24,064 nt of DNA from an uncultured Acetatifactor sp. (lineage in GTDB: Bacteria; Bacillota; Clostridia; Lachnospirales; Lachnospiraceae): assembly GCA_910584435.1 (NCBI GenBank), contig CAJUAP010000061.1:1-24064 (forward strand), written 5' to 3'. This document shows positions 14,909 through 23,759 of this stretch, one piece after another. The notes below the pieces were generated by a model. That model made no database searches. It worked only from the letters and a program-made list of their open reading frames with translations, and had not been told where the DNA came from. How positions within the stretch are numbered: the first letter of the stretch is position 1; every line of letters begins with the position of its first letter. A program made the position numbers and the translations under genes.

Positions 14909-15574
14909 ATGCAGAAAATAATGATTATAGAGGATGAACCCTCTGTCCGGGAGGAACTGGCATCCCTGTTGGAACATGAGGGTTACGAGCCTGTGGTGGT
15001 GAAGGAGTTTGCCGATATCAGGAGGCAGGTCATGGAAACGGCTCCCAATCTTATTCTGCTGGATATGGGGCTGCCGGGGCGTGATGGGCTGGCAGTCTGT
15101 GCAGAGCTCCGCCGGGACAGCAATATTCCGATTATTTTTGTTACCTGTCGTGACTCCGTGGGAGATGAACTTCAGGCATTTGCTTTGGGCGGCGATGATT
15201 ACATCACAAAGCCTTATAATATTCCGCTGCTGCTGGCCCGGATAAAAGGGGTTCTGCGGCGGAGCAGCGGAAGGAAAGAGGCGGATGTTCTGGAATTGGA
15301 CGGGATGAAACTGCATCTTTCCAGGGGCATTGTATCGGTGGGCGGGAACAGGGCAGAGCTGACCCGGAACGAGCTGCAGATTCTGATGCATCTTATGACC
15401 CACGCAGGAGAAATTGTTTCCCGTCCGGATTTGATTGATGCGTTGTGGGACAGTAAGATTTATATTGATGACAATACTCTCAGCGTCAATATGACCCGGC
15501 TCCGCGGCAAACTGGCAGCTTTGGGACTGCCTGATTGTATTAAGACGAGACGGGGAATGGGGTATCAGTTATGA
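14909..15574 (+). CDS. OmpR-family response regulator, Bce-type (BceR-like)
   Basis: A DNA-binding response regulator of 221 aa. The receiver domain has acidic residues E8/D9/E10, phospho-acceptor D52 (LILLDMGLPG), T79 and K101 (YITKPYN). The C-terminal winged-helix domain (about 128-221) contains ELTRNELQILMHLM and ends KTRRGMGYQL, typical of OmpR/PhoB regulators. AAAGGAG lies 5 nt before ATG 14909. The gene overlaps the kinase gene by 4 bases (ATGA). With the kinase and the ABC genes downstream it forms a Bce-like resistance module responding to cell-wall-active peptides. Its likely target is the palindrome at 16607-16622. Confidence 0.94.
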   Translation: MQKIMIIEDEPSVREELASLLEHEGYEPVVVKEFADIRRQVMETAPNLILLDMGLPGRDGLAVCAELRRDSNIPIIFVTCRDSVGDELQAFALGGDDYITKPYNIPLLLARIKGVLRRSSGRKEADVLELDGMKLHLSRGIVSVGGNRAELTRNELQILMHLMTHAGEIVSRPDLIDALWDSKIYIDDNTLSVNMTRLRGKLAALGLPDCIKTRRGMGYQL

Positions 15575-16575
15575 CAGTGTGTGCATTCTTATCAGATCGA
15601 TTGCGGCAGATTGCGGCGCGGATGTTTTTCGCTGCTGCTGCCTGTTTTTTTCTCTGTCTTACGGGGACACAGACAGGAATTGTTGTACTTTTGGGAAGTA
15701 TCTGGGGATTGGTATTTCTGGGGGGACAGGTGATTGATTATCTGCGAATCCGTTCACGGCTGCAGGAGCTGGAAAGCATTATGGACGGCCTGGATAAAAA
15801 ATATCTGTTTGCCGAGTGCGTACCCGGAGGACGTGATGCTTATGAGCGGTGTCTGCTGGAGTTATCCCGCAGGGCAGGAAGAGCAATGATTGCTGCAGTA
15901 TCCGATGCCGAAGCAGCCCGGAAAGCATATCGGGAATATGTGGAGAGCTGGGTTCATGAGATGAAAACACCCATTACGGCGGCAGGGCTGATCTGCCGTA
16001 ATATAGATGCAGGAAACAGGCGTAAGCTCTCCGGAGAACTGGCGCAGATTGAGGCTCATGTGGAACGGGCTTTGTTCTATGCCAGGGCGGAAAGCCCGGA
16101 AAAAGATTTTATGATCTGCCAGGTGAACCTGGAAGAACTGGCGGCGCAGGCCATTGGACAGTATCGTGCATTGTTGATTCAAAGCGGTATCCGGGTGGAA
16201 ACGAGAGATTTGGAGCAGACTGTCTATACCGACAGCAAGTGGACGGTGTTCATCTTGGGACAGTTGCTGCAGAATGCGGCGCGTTACAGGTCAGAAGAGC
16301 CGGTTGTTACGGTCTGGGCCAGGAAGCTTGGAACACAGGTACAGCTGGCGGTTCAGGATAATGGTATCGGTATTGCAGAACACGAACTGCCTCGTGTCTT
16401 TGAACGGGGATACACCGGCAGTAACGGGCGAATCAGGGGCGGCTCTACCGGGATGGGGCTGTATCTGTGCAGGAAACTGACGGAGAGGCTGGGAATGGAT
16501 CTGCGGATTGCTTCGGAATCAGGCTGTGGAACAACGGTTACAATTACATTTCCTGCAAAAGGAAATCTTACGTAA
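15571..16575 (+). CDS. Intramembrane-sensing histidine kinase, Bce-type (BceS-like)
   Basis: A 334-aa membrane kinase with two N-terminal helices (about 16-31 and 34-56) joined by almost no extracellular loop. This is the hallmark of kinases that sense through their partner ABC permease. The phospho-acceptor is H129 in WVHEMKTPI. The ATPase domain shows the N box N235 (LLQNAARY), G1 box DNGIGI (263-268) and G2 box GGSTGMGL (290-297). The start codon overlaps the regulator stop. The kinase should phosphorylate the regulator encoded just upstream when the transporter downstream signals substrate. Confidence 0.94.
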   Translation: MTVCAFLSDRLRQIAARMFFAAAACFFLCLTGTQTGIVVLLGSIWGLVFLGGQVIDYLRIRSRLQELESIMDGLDKKYLFAECVPGGRDAYERCLLELSRRAGRAMIAAVSDAEAARKAYREYVESWVHEMKTPITAAGLICRNIDAGNRRKLSGELAQIEAHVERALFYARAESPEKDFMICQVNLEELAAQAIGQYRALLIQSGIRVETRDLEQTVYTDSKWTVFILGQLLQNAARYRSEEPVVTVWARKLGTQVQLAVQDNGIGIAEHELPRVFERGYTGSNGRIRGGSTGMGLYLCRKLTERLGMDLRIASESGCGTTVTITFPAKGNLT

Positions 16576-16606
16576 CAGTTCCGTGAACTGTCTGAACTGT
16601 TGCAAT

Positions 16607-16622
16607 CTTACACAAATGTAAG
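16607..16622. promoter_or_regulatory. Candidate response-regulator site before the ABC transporter
   Basis: The palindrome CTTACA-CAAA-TGTAAG is perfect in its 6-bp arms and fits the TTACA-N4-TGTAA type reported for Bce-family regulators. It lies about 44 bases before a possible -10 box TATGAT (16666-16671) that has no good -35 box, as expected for an activated promoter. A second palindrome, CAGTTC-CGT-GAACTG (16576-16590), and an extra GAACTG (16594-16599) lie just upstream. The role is inferred from position and motif only. Confidence 0.55.
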
Positions 16623-16756
16623 GTAAATCCATAGCCATTCGATACCATGTATTCTGCGGTTGTTGTATGATGTCTCTATAAAAATGAGGTTATGCTTCCG
16701 GTGCTGTCTGTCTATGATAAGCGGTAACGGAGCAAACCGGGATAGGAGGAGACGAT

Positions 16757-17515
16757 ATGCTGCAGGTCAAAAATATTGAGAAATTTTATGGCAGCAGAAA
16801 TAATGTCACGAAAGCGCTGGATCGAGTGAGCTTTGAGGTGGCAGACGGGGAATTTATTGCCATTATGGGAGCATCGGGCAGCGGTAAGACTACATTGCTG
16901 AATTGCATTTCTACGATTGATACGGTGAGCGCAGGAGCGATTCTGCTGGATGGTGAGAATATTGCGGAACTGTCTGCAGGCAAGCTGGCACAATTCCGCC
17001 GGGAACGGCTGGGGTTCGTTTTCCAGGACTTTAACCTGCTGGATACGCTGACCATCGAAGAAAATATAGGGCTGGCGCTTTCGCTGAATCATGCTGATCC
17101 AGGTAATGTGGAGCGGCAGGTAGGCGAGGTGGCGGGAAAACTGGGGATTACTGATATCCTGAAGAAATTCCCGTATCAGGTGTCAGGAGGGCAGAAACAG
17201 AGGGCAGCCTGTGCAAGGGCCATGGTGGCAGGGCAGTCGCTGCTGCTGGCGGACGAACCCACAGGGGCGCTGGATTCCAGGGCATCGAAAAATCTTCTGG
17301 AGATTATGACACATATGAACAGGGGAATGGGTGCCACCATACTTATGGTGACTCATGATGCTTACAGTGCAAGTTATGCCGGACGTGTGCTGTTTTTGAA
17401 GGATGGACGTATTTTTAACGAGTTATACCGTGGGGAACGGAACCGCTCCATATTCTATCATGAAATCCTGGATGTGTTAGCAGTGCTGGGAGGTGATGTC
17501 AGTGACGTTATCTAA
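16757..17515 (+). CDS. ABC transporter ATPase, Bce-type (BceA-like)
   Basis: A 252-aa ATP-binding subunit. Walker A GASGSGKTT is at 38-46, Q-loop Q90 (FVFQDFNLLDT), signature VSGGQ at 142-146, Walker B LLLADEPTG at 162-170, and the switch histidine in MVTHDAYSA. The block DFNLLDTLTIEENI is typical of ATPases paired with BceB permeases. AGGAGGA (16744-16750) is 6 nt before the start. The 3' end overlaps the permease start. The complex protects the cell by freeing cell-wall precursors from peptide antibiotics and signals flux to the kinase, according to the family; the peptide here is unknown. Confidence 0.95.
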   Translation: MLQVKNIEKFYGSRNNVTKALDRVSFEVADGEFIAIMGASGSGKTTLLNCISTIDTVSAGAILLDGENIAELSAGKLAQFRRERLGFVFQDFNLLDTLTIEENIGLALSLNHADPGNVERQVGEVAGKLGITDILKKFPYQVSGGQKQRAACARAMVAGQSLLLADEPTGALDSRASKNLLEIMTHMNRGMGATILMVTHDAYSASYAGRVLFLKDGRIFNELYRGERNRSIFYHEILDVLAVLGGDVSDVI

Positions 17516-19454
17516 ACTGTCTTTACGCAACGCAAAACGGCAGACGGAGGATTACCTGGTTTATTTTGCCACCATTATCATGGCAGCAGCTCTTCTCTAT
17601 GCATTTAACGGGATGATATTTTCGCGGGAAATCAAGGAGTTGTCCAGCGGCTTGTCCATGCTTACGCCTATGATTGTTCTGGCCAGTATGGCAGTGGTAT
17701 GTATTTTCGGCTGGCTGGTTTCTTACGCCGCCAATTTCATGCTTACGCGGCGCAGCAGGGAGCTGGGGCTCTACATCCTGATCGGATTGGAGAATCAGCA
17801 GGTGGCCAGGCTGTTTTTCCTGGAAAATCTGGCGGTTGGCGGTGTTGCTTCCGGTTTGGGGATTCTGCTGGGAAATCTGTTGTTTCAGATGCTGAGAGCC
17901 ATTATTCTGGCATTGTTCGGGCAGATGTATCATTTTGAATTTACCTTTTCCATAAAGGCTGTGGGGCTGACTGTGGTTTACTTTGTCATGCTGTATCTGT
18001 TTGCCCTTTGGAGGAGCAGGAAGAAAATCCGAACCATGAAAATATACGATCTGATTTATTTTGACAGACAGAATGAAGGGGAGGTGATTAAGACAGGCCG
18101 TAGACGGCGGTGGATTTTCACCGTATCCGTAGTGTTTGGGGCAGTGGGGACGGTTCTGCTTATGGCGAGAGATCTGCTTACAGGTGTCATTGGCGCTTTC
18201 TGTGTGATTCTGTTTCTATTTGGATTCTTCTTAAGCTTTGCTTCCGGTGTTCCGGCATTCTTCGATAAAAGGCCCCGGCGGAAATACAGGGGGGAGAATC
18301 TGCTTGTATTCCGCACACTGACTGCAAAGCTGGGAACCATGGGCGTTACCATGGCCGCCATTTCCCTGCTGTTTACCGCAACGCTTATGGCGGAGGGAAC
18401 AGGGCTGGTCATGCGCGGAATTCTGGAGGGCAGGGCGGCGGAAGGCGGATGTTTTGACTTGTATATTGCAACGGATGAGGATACTCCGATTGCGGAGGAA
18501 TATCTGGAGTGTATTGCCGAAAATATTCCTGTGGAGGCATCTGTGGCGTATAATGTATATCTGGATGAGTCGGCCCGGATTATGGACTATATCTATGAAA
18601 ATACTGTCTATTATAATTATAGCTATGATCAGGATGCGCTGATGCGCTATAGTGATTATAATGCTCTGAGGGAAGCAGCAGGCTATGGAACAGTGGAGCT
18701 GGTGCCGGGGCAGTATATTCTTCACTGCACCATTTATCTGGAAATGGTTCTGGAAGATCATCTGCCGCCTGTCATTGTGGGAGATGCCAAGCTGGTTCCG
18801 GGAGGAATCTATACGGAACACTTTCTGCAGAATTCCTGGAGCGGCAATGGACCGGGGTATATTCTGGTGGTGCCGGATGAGGCGGTAGAAAATTGTTCCA
18901 TTCACCACAGAAGTTATGCTGCCAGAACCGTTATGCCGGTAAGTGAAGAGCAGTTTAAAATGTTAAATCAAGTAAAATATAATTTGTACGAAGCCGGCGG
19001 AAACGATGAACGTATTGTTGCCAAATCCATGGAAGAGGCGGAAGCGGCATCTATGACAGCAATTACCGTATTTCCGCTTTATTATCTGGCGCTGGCGCTT
19101 ATTATGACTGCGGCAACCATCCTGACCATTCAGCAGCTCAGTGAGTCGGAGCGGTACAGAACCCAGTTCGGGCTGCTTCATAAGCTGGGCATGGACATAC
19201 GCCGCATGCGCAGGGCGCTGAGGCGGCAGTGTGCAATCTATTATGCCATGCCGGTTCTGCCGTCAGTGCTGATCAGCGTACCCTTTATACGGAATCTGGC
19301 CGGGAGTCCCGAACCTGGGATTATGGTGGGAGCCAGCAGTCCGGCGGTCATTATATTCATTGTGCTGGCATTGTTCTTCCTGATGTATGGGGTCTATATT
19401 TTGATTGCTTATACCAGTCTGAAACGGAATGTGCTGCAGGAAGCATCCCGGTAA
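17496..19454 (+). CDS. ABC transporter permease, Bce-type (BceB-like)
   Basis: An FtsX-type permease of about 650 aa with the BceB layout of about ten membrane spans. Roughly seven lie in residues 20-305, followed by an extracellular domain of about 200 residues (about 310-515) and three more at the C-terminus. The extracellular domain is thought to bind the peptide and set specificity. It is rich in acid and tyrosine here (YENTVYYNYSYDQDALMRYSDY region, about 370-395). Starts at GTG 17493, ATG 17496 and GTG 17502 are all possible. GGGAGG (17488-17493) best fits GTG 17502, and I give the ATG. The gene overlaps the ATPase stop codon. Confidence 0.93.
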   Translation: MSVTLSKLSLRNAKRQTEDYLVYFATIIMAAALLYAFNGMIFSREIKELSSGLSMLTPMIVLASMAVVCIFGWLVSYAANFMLTRRSRELGLYILIGLENQQVARLFFLENLAVGGVASGLGILLGNLLFQMLRAIILALFGQMYHFEFTFSIKAVGLTVVYFVMLYLFALWRSRKKIRTMKIYDLIYFDRQNEGEVIKTGRRRRWIFTVSVVFGAVGTVLLMARDLLTGVIGAFCVILFLFGFFLSFASGVPAFFDKRPRRKYRGENLLVFRTLTAKLGTMGVTMAAISLLFTATLMAEGTGLVMRGILEGRAAEGGCFDLYIATDEDTPIAEEYLECIAENIPVEASVAYNVYLDESARIMDYIYENTVYYNYSYDQDALMRYSDYNALREAAGYGTVELVPGQYILHCTIYLEMVLEDHLPPVIVGDAKLVPGGIYTEHFLQNSWSGNGPGYILVVPDEAVENCSIHHRSYAARTVMPVSEEQFKMLNQVKYNLYEAGGNDERIVAKSMEEAEAASMTAITVFPLYYLALALIMTAATILTIQQLSESERYRTQFGLLHKLGMDIRRMRRALRRQCAIYYAMPVLPSVLISVPFIRNLAGSPEPGIMVGASSPAVIIFIVLALFFLMYGVYILIAYTSLKRNVLQEASR

Positions 19455-19519
19455 GCATCCTGGCAATAAATGGGCCGGAATCAGATAGGAAACAGGACTG
19501 TGGGTAGAGGAGGTATTCT

Positions 19520-20428
19520 ATGAAACTTGACCGGATGATTGGCATTTTATCAATTCTGCTGCAGCAGGAGAAGGTGACGGCGCCCTATCTTGCCGAGAAG
19601 TTTGAAGTTTCCCGCCGCACGATTCAGCGGGATATTGAAGCGCTCTGCATGGCAGGGATTCCGCTGGTAACGGAACCGGGGCCCAATGGCGGCGTATCCA
19701 TTATGGAGGGCTATAAAATTGACCGTATACTGCTCAGTACATCGGATATGCAGGCAATCTTAACCGGACTACGCAGCCTGGACAGTGTAAGCGGTACCAG
19801 CCGCTATGCACAGTTGATGGAGAAGCTGTCCGCAGGCGCGGCAAATCTGCTTGCAGGAGATACGCATATACTGATTGACCTATCCTCCTGGCACAAAGAG
19901 TCTCTGTCACAGAAAATGGAAATGCTGCACAATGCAATTTTATCCGGAAGGAAGGTTTCTTTTACGTATTTTGCTCCCAGGGGAGAATCAGAACGTGTGG
20001 TAGAACCGTATTATCTGATTTTTCAGTGGTCCGGCTGGTATCTATGGGGATGGTGTGAATTCAGAGAGGATTTCCGTCTGTTTAAGCTGGGACGGATGGC
20101 GCAGCTGCAGACAGGAGAAAATTTCGTGAAGCGCTCTGCACCGTTTCCGAATCTCACAGCGGAGCATGTATTCCCCCATCGATATCAGGTGAAGGCAAGA
20201 ATACAGCCGGAATATAAATGGCGTCTGGCAGAGGAATACGGCGTGGATAGTTTTCATGTCCAGACCGACGGAACACTGCTTTTTTCCGCCGGTTTCACGG
20301 AGAAAAGGAAGATTGTGGAGTGGATTGCTTCTTTTGGAGAGGGGGCGGAGCTGCTGGAACCGGAAGAATTCCGGCAGGATGTTCTGGCATTCGCAGAGGG
20401 AATTAGAAGAAAATATCTTTATCAATGA
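19520..20428 (+). CDS. HTH/WYL-domain transcriptional regulator (YafY-type)
   Basis: A 302-aa regulator with an N-terminal winged HTH (about 5-60, VSRRTIQRDIEAL as recognition region) and a WYL domain at about 138-215 with the namesake W173-Y174-L175. A C-terminal extension follows (about 220-302). Such proteins bind a ligand through WYL and usually regulate neighbouring genes. AGAGGAGG (19506-19513) supports the start. It lies 65 bases after the permease with no terminator seen, so read-through from the Bce unit is possible. A palindrome at the promoter of the next gene is its likely target. Confidence 0.92.
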   Translation: MKLDRMIGILSILLQQEKVTAPYLAEKFEVSRRTIQRDIEALCMAGIPLVTEPGPNGGVSIMEGYKIDRILLSTSDMQAILTGLRSLDSVSGTSRYAQLMEKLSAGAANLLAGDTHILIDLSSWHKESLSQKMEMLHNAILSGRKVSFTYFAPRGESERVVEPYYLIFQWSGWYLWGWCEFREDFRLFKLGRMAQLQTGENFVKRSAPFPNLTAEHVFPHRYQVKARIQPEYKWRLAEEYGVDSFHVQTDGTLLFSAGFTEKRKIVEWIASFGEGAELLEPEEFRQDVLAFAEGIRRKYLYQ

Positions 20429-20467
20429 AAAATCTTAGATAAAAATCTTAAATAAAAAATCTTTAAC
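20428..20467 (+). repeat. A-rich triplicated 13-14 bp repeat
   Basis: Three tandem units occur at 20428-20440, 20441-20453 and 20454-20467, with consensus AAAAATCTTAxAT. They sit at the regulator stop codon and directly upstream of the palindrome. The A-tracts are in phase with a position where an upstream promoter element could act; this is inference. Confidence 0.5.
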
Positions 20468-20469
20468 CA

Positions 20470-20508
20470 TGACATACAGATGTCACGATTATTTTGATAG
20501 AATAGTAT
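20470..20508 (+). promoter_or_regulatory. Operator palindrome and promoter of the DUF3795/TfoX pair
   Basis: TGACAT (20470-20475) and ATGTCA (20480-20485) form a perfect 6-bp palindrome with a 4-bp spacer. The right arm falls where the -35 box would be for a -10 box TAGTAT (20503-20508), with a 17-bp spacer. A bound regulator would therefore block or remodel this promoter. The neighbouring WYL protein is the obvious candidate. Confidence 0.5.
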
Positions 20509-20533
20509 CATCACAAGAAAGGATGGTCAATTT

Positions 20534-20845
20534 ATGGAGAAAGAAGTACATATGGATGAAGGACAGGCAGAAGAGAGCAGGAGTGCGGCTGCATCGAGAT
20601 GCGGTATTTTATGCGGTGAATGCACCTACAGGGAGCAGACGGGCTGTGTGGGCTGCGTACATATGCAGAAGCCCTTCTGGGGAGACAGCTGCCCTGTGAA
20701 GGACTGCTGTGAGGCAAAGCAGCAGGAGCATTGCGGCCAATGTGAGATGTTTCCCTGTGAGCTGCTGAAGCAGTTTGCTTATGATGAAAAGCAGGGGGAT
20801 GGAGGGAAACGAATCGAGCAATGCAGATGTTGGAGGAATCAATAA
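20534..20845 (+). CDS. Cysteine-rich DUF3795 protein
   Basis: A 103-aa protein with 13 cysteines, most in closely spaced groups: C23/C27/C30, C38/C41, C53/C58/C59, C67/C70/C75 and C97/C99. RCGILCGECTYR and the CxxC clusters match DUF3795 (PF12675), a probable metal-binding family of unknown function. AAAGGA (20518-20523) precedes ATG 20534; ATG 20552 is a weaker alternative. The stop codon lies 3 nt before the TfoX-N gene, so they are cotranscribed. The pair lies directly after the WYL regulator, suggesting a regulated stress or metal-related cassette; that is inference. Confidence 0.82.
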   Translation: MEKEVHMDEGQAEESRSAAASRCGILCGECTYREQTGCVGCVHMQKPFWGDSCPVKDCCEAKQQEHCGQCEMFPCELLKQFAYDEKQGDGGKRIEQCRCWRNQ

Positions 20846-20848
20846 ATT

Positions 20849-21172
20849 ATGGCATCCAAGATGGAATTTGTGGAATATGTTGCGGATCAGCTGCGGGAGG
20901 TGGGAAACATTACCTACAGGAAAATGTTTGGGGAATACGGACTTTACTGCAATGGTAAAATCTTTGCAGTCATCTGTAAGGATCAGTTTTATGTCAAGGT
21001 GACCCAGGCAGGAAGAAAGCTTTGTCCCGACCTGCCGGAGGCACCTCCCTATGAGGGAGCGAAAAATTATTTCCTCGTGGAAGATGTAGAAAATCGTGAA
21101 ATATTGACGGAACTGGTGACGGCAACCTGTGGAGAGCTTCCGGAACCAAAACCGAAGAAGCGCAGAGCATAA
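20849..21172 (+). CDS. TfoX N-terminal domain protein
   Basis: A 107-aa protein covering only the TfoX/Sxy N-terminal domain. FVEYVADQLREVGNITYRKMFGEYGLYCNGKIFAVI is split here by its two landmarks, MFGEYGLY and KIFAVI; the later AKNYFLVED also fits. The C-terminal domain of gamma-proteobacterial competence regulators is absent, so a role in competence should not be assumed. A basic tail (KPKKRRA) ends the protein. GGAGGAA about 10 nt upstream, inside the end of the preceding gene, gives translation start at ATG 20849. A strong terminator follows. Confidence 0.88.
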   Translation: MASKMEFVEYVADQLREVGNITYRKMFGEYGLYCNGKIFAVICKDQFYVKVTQAGRKLCPDLPEAPPYEGAKNYFLVEDVENREILTELVTATCGELPEPKPKKRRA

Positions 21173-21191
21173 CAGCATTCATTATTGACAG

Positions 21192-21246
21192 AATACCTCT
21201 CAGGCAGACAATGGAAATATCCGGAATCTGCCTGGGAGGTATTTTT
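21192..21246 (+). terminator. Strong intrinsic terminator
   Basis: The arms AATACCTCTCAGGCAGA (21192-21208) and TCTGCCTGGGAGGTATT (21227-21243) pair over 17 bp with one mismatch, and ATTTTT follows. It ends the WYL/DUF3795/TfoX unit. Confidence 0.88.
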
Positions 21247-21295
21247 GATGGATGATTAGTTTATGCGTTTTAGATATTAGATTATGCGTCCTCTG

Positions 21296-21323
21296 TTGCG
21301 GAATTTCTGACATGAGATATGAT
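21296..21323 (+). promoter_or_regulatory. Promoter of the broken ABC transporter locus
   Basis: TTGCGG (21296-21301) and TATGAT (21318-21323) have a 16-bp spacer. The site lies 33 bases before the ATG at 21356. Confidence 0.5.
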
Positions 21324-21355
21324 ATTGCCAAGAGCGTTTCATGGAGGGAAGGATT

Positions 21356-21820
21356 ATGTCTATATTAAACACATTACATTTGAAAAAATATTATGGCAGA
21401 GAGGAAAGCCTGGTAAAGGCTTTGGATGATGTAACCATATCTGTGGAAGAGGGGCAGTTTGCAGCGGTTATCGGCACTTCGGGAAGCGGGAAATCCACTC
21501 TGCTGAACATGCTGGGCGGCCTGGATACGCCTACTTCCGGCAGTGTGCAGGTGGAGAATCAAAGTATTGAACAGCTGACGGAAGAACAGCTTACAGTATT
21601 CCGCAGACAGAGAATCGGTTTTATCTTTCAAAACTATAATCTTATTCCATATCTTACGGCTTATGAGAACATTGTGCTGCCGGTCCGTCTGGACGGCAGG
21701 ACCGAAGACGAAAAGTTTCTGAGGGAAATCGTACAATTTCTGGAGCTTGACAGCAGACTTTCCAATTATCCCAGCCATCTGTCCGGAGGCCGGCAGCAGC
21801 ATTACTTTTACGTTCTATGA
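21356..21820 (+). pseudogene. MacB-type ABC ATPase, 3'-truncated by deletion
   Basis: The intact N-terminal part of an ATPase of the LolD/MacB type. Walker A is GTSGSGKST and the Q-loop is FIFQNYNLIPYLT. The signature LSGGRQQ comes just before the break. From base 21792 or so the frame continues only as HYFYVL before TGA (21818-21820), so Walker B, the switch histidine and about 75 residues are missing. ATP hydrolysis is therefore impossible. The start at 21356 fits GGAGGGAAGG (21343-21352); an in-frame ATG at 21341 precedes that ribosome site. The broken end joins permease sequence directly, see next entry. Confidence 0.88.
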
Positions 21821-23759
21821 CGGAAATACGGAAACCTTTCTTGTGTCGGGGATTCTAAAAGGCGATGATACGGAAAAACAGTTCTCTGTGTTCTTTTCTG
21901 AATATTATGCCGAAAACGGCAGCCAATTAAAAGATATGCCCTATGAGGTATATGCGAAGCTGCATCATGCCGCTGATATGTCTGCCGGAGACTGCAGAGA
22001 TGCGATGTATTTCATTGGCAGCGATGCAGGGGTGGAAAGGAAATATGTGGTTCCGTCCAAAGCTTTTCTGGATTCCCTGTCCATAGATGTACAATCGGTA
22101 ATGCTGTATGGACTCATAGGAGGGGTGATTCTGCTTGCCTGCATTCTCGTTATCTACGGGGTGTTCTATTTATCTGTCATAGGAAGAATCCACCAGTTTG
22201 GACAGCTCCGCACCATCGGCATGACCAAAAAGCAGATAAGCAGGTTTGTCGCCAGAGAGGGAGGTATACTGTTCTTGTATTCCGCACCCATTGGTATTCT
22301 CCTAGGGGGAATTGCGGGATATTTTATCATACCGGATGGTTTTCGTATGCTGAATACATTAATGATAATTCTGGCCGTGTTTACGGTTATCTATATCATT
22401 ACAATGATTTCCGTTCACAAGCCTGCCCGTCTGGCTGCTGCGGTTTCCCCCATGGAAGCCCTGCGCTATGTGCCGCAGGAATCCATGAAAAAGTCTGCAG
22501 GCAGGAAAATGTGCCGAAATCTGACGCCTGTGGGATTAGGCTTGATGAATTTCTCCAGGAACAGAAAGAAAGCTGCCGTCACCATGCTGTCCCTGGCTTT
22601 GGGTGGTGTCCTCTTTATGACGGCGGCAGCCTATATATCCTCTTTTGACAAAGCAAGGTTTCCAAGGCAGGGATTTTTTACGGATGCGGAGTTTCATATT
22701 GCATATTCCCAATCGGCTGTCAGCCTGAATGAAAACGGTATGAGCGGGCTGCAGGCGCAGCTGCCTCTCCATGAGGAAATCATACGGCAGATTTCTGCGT
22801 TGGACGGCGTGGAAGAAGTGGAGGAAATAAAAGAGTTCGGCATCAAATATGACCATGTACAAAGAGATGAATACAACCAAAATGATGTTGTCTATCCCTT
22901 GACAGAGGAAGAAACAAAAGGGATAGAAAAATATCTGGAAGAAGGTTCTGCAGACTACGAAAAGCTTATGAGCGGAGACTATATTCTTGTAGCGGACAAC
23001 AAGAATGCGGAAGAAGTGTTCGGATGGAAATTTGCTGTGGGAGATACCATTGTGCTGCGCTATTTTGACGGCAGCACAACAGCCGAAAAGGAAGTTGCCA
23101 TACTCGGCATTTTAAGCGGGCAGTTCAATCTTGATCACAAGGGGATGGAAGGATGGTTCTTAATGCCGGAACAGGCAATTATGGAGATGGTGTCCTTTGA
23201 CAGTTTAAACGCGCATCTGCTTGTCAAAACGGAGGCAGAAAAGGAAGAGGCAGTTGGGGAAATCCTTGAGGAAATCATTGCGGAAAGAGCAGAGCTGACT
23301 ATGGAAACCCTTGCAGAGCGCAGAGTCAGCTATGAGCATAATGCAGACCAGATGTTTGGCGCCATCAGCGGGCTTTCTGCTTTCATTATGATGTTCAGCA
23401 TTTTAAGTATGATGAATACGCTGATCACAAATATTGTCACCCGTAAACAGGAGCTTGCGATGCTGGAATCCATCGGCATGAGCAGAGGGCAGGTTCGGAA
23501 AATGCTCCTTGGAGAGAGTTTATTGCTGGCAGCTGCCGCCGTAGGGGTGACAATGACCATCGGCACATTCTGCGGTTATATGCTGAGTAGCATACTTTAC
23601 AAGATGGGCGCGTTTTATATGGAATTCAGATTTCCAACAGCCTTTGTCCTTGCCTATGGGGGCATATTAATTGCCGTTCCGCTGTTGATTGCCTTCGTAT
23701 CCATGCACAGCTTTTCAAAAGAGTCTCTGGTGGAACGGCTGAGAGGCACAGAATGCTGA
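21795..23759 (+). pseudogene. MacB/FtsX-type ABC permease, 5'-truncated by the same deletion
   Basis: About 655 codons of a large ABC permease begin inside the protein at SSITFTFYDGNTETF. First comes a periplasmic-like segment, then an FtsX block with helices at about 22098-22160 and 22240-22420. A long extracellular part (about 22640-23330) and a second FtsX block follow (helices about 23350-23420, 23510-23600, 23640-23710). The C-terminus, SLVERLRGTEC, is intact. About 200 N-terminal residues with the first helix are missing compared with the roughly 800-860 aa of the family. The only upstream start in frame, ATG 21747, lies in out-of-frame ATPase sequence. A truncated product could still be made but would lack its partner. 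Confidence 0.85.

Noticed and set aside
18231..18908. A 225-codon open frame on the minus strand inside the BceB-like gene
   Set aside because: It is antisense to a well-supported permease and shows no domain or start signal.
20849..21172. TfoX-like gene as evidence of natural competence
   Set aside because: Only the N-terminal domain is present, and no competence genes are visible in the window.
21747..21794. ATG at 21747 as the true start of the permease
   Set aside because: The first 16 codons are ATPase sequence read out of frame, and no ribosome site is present.
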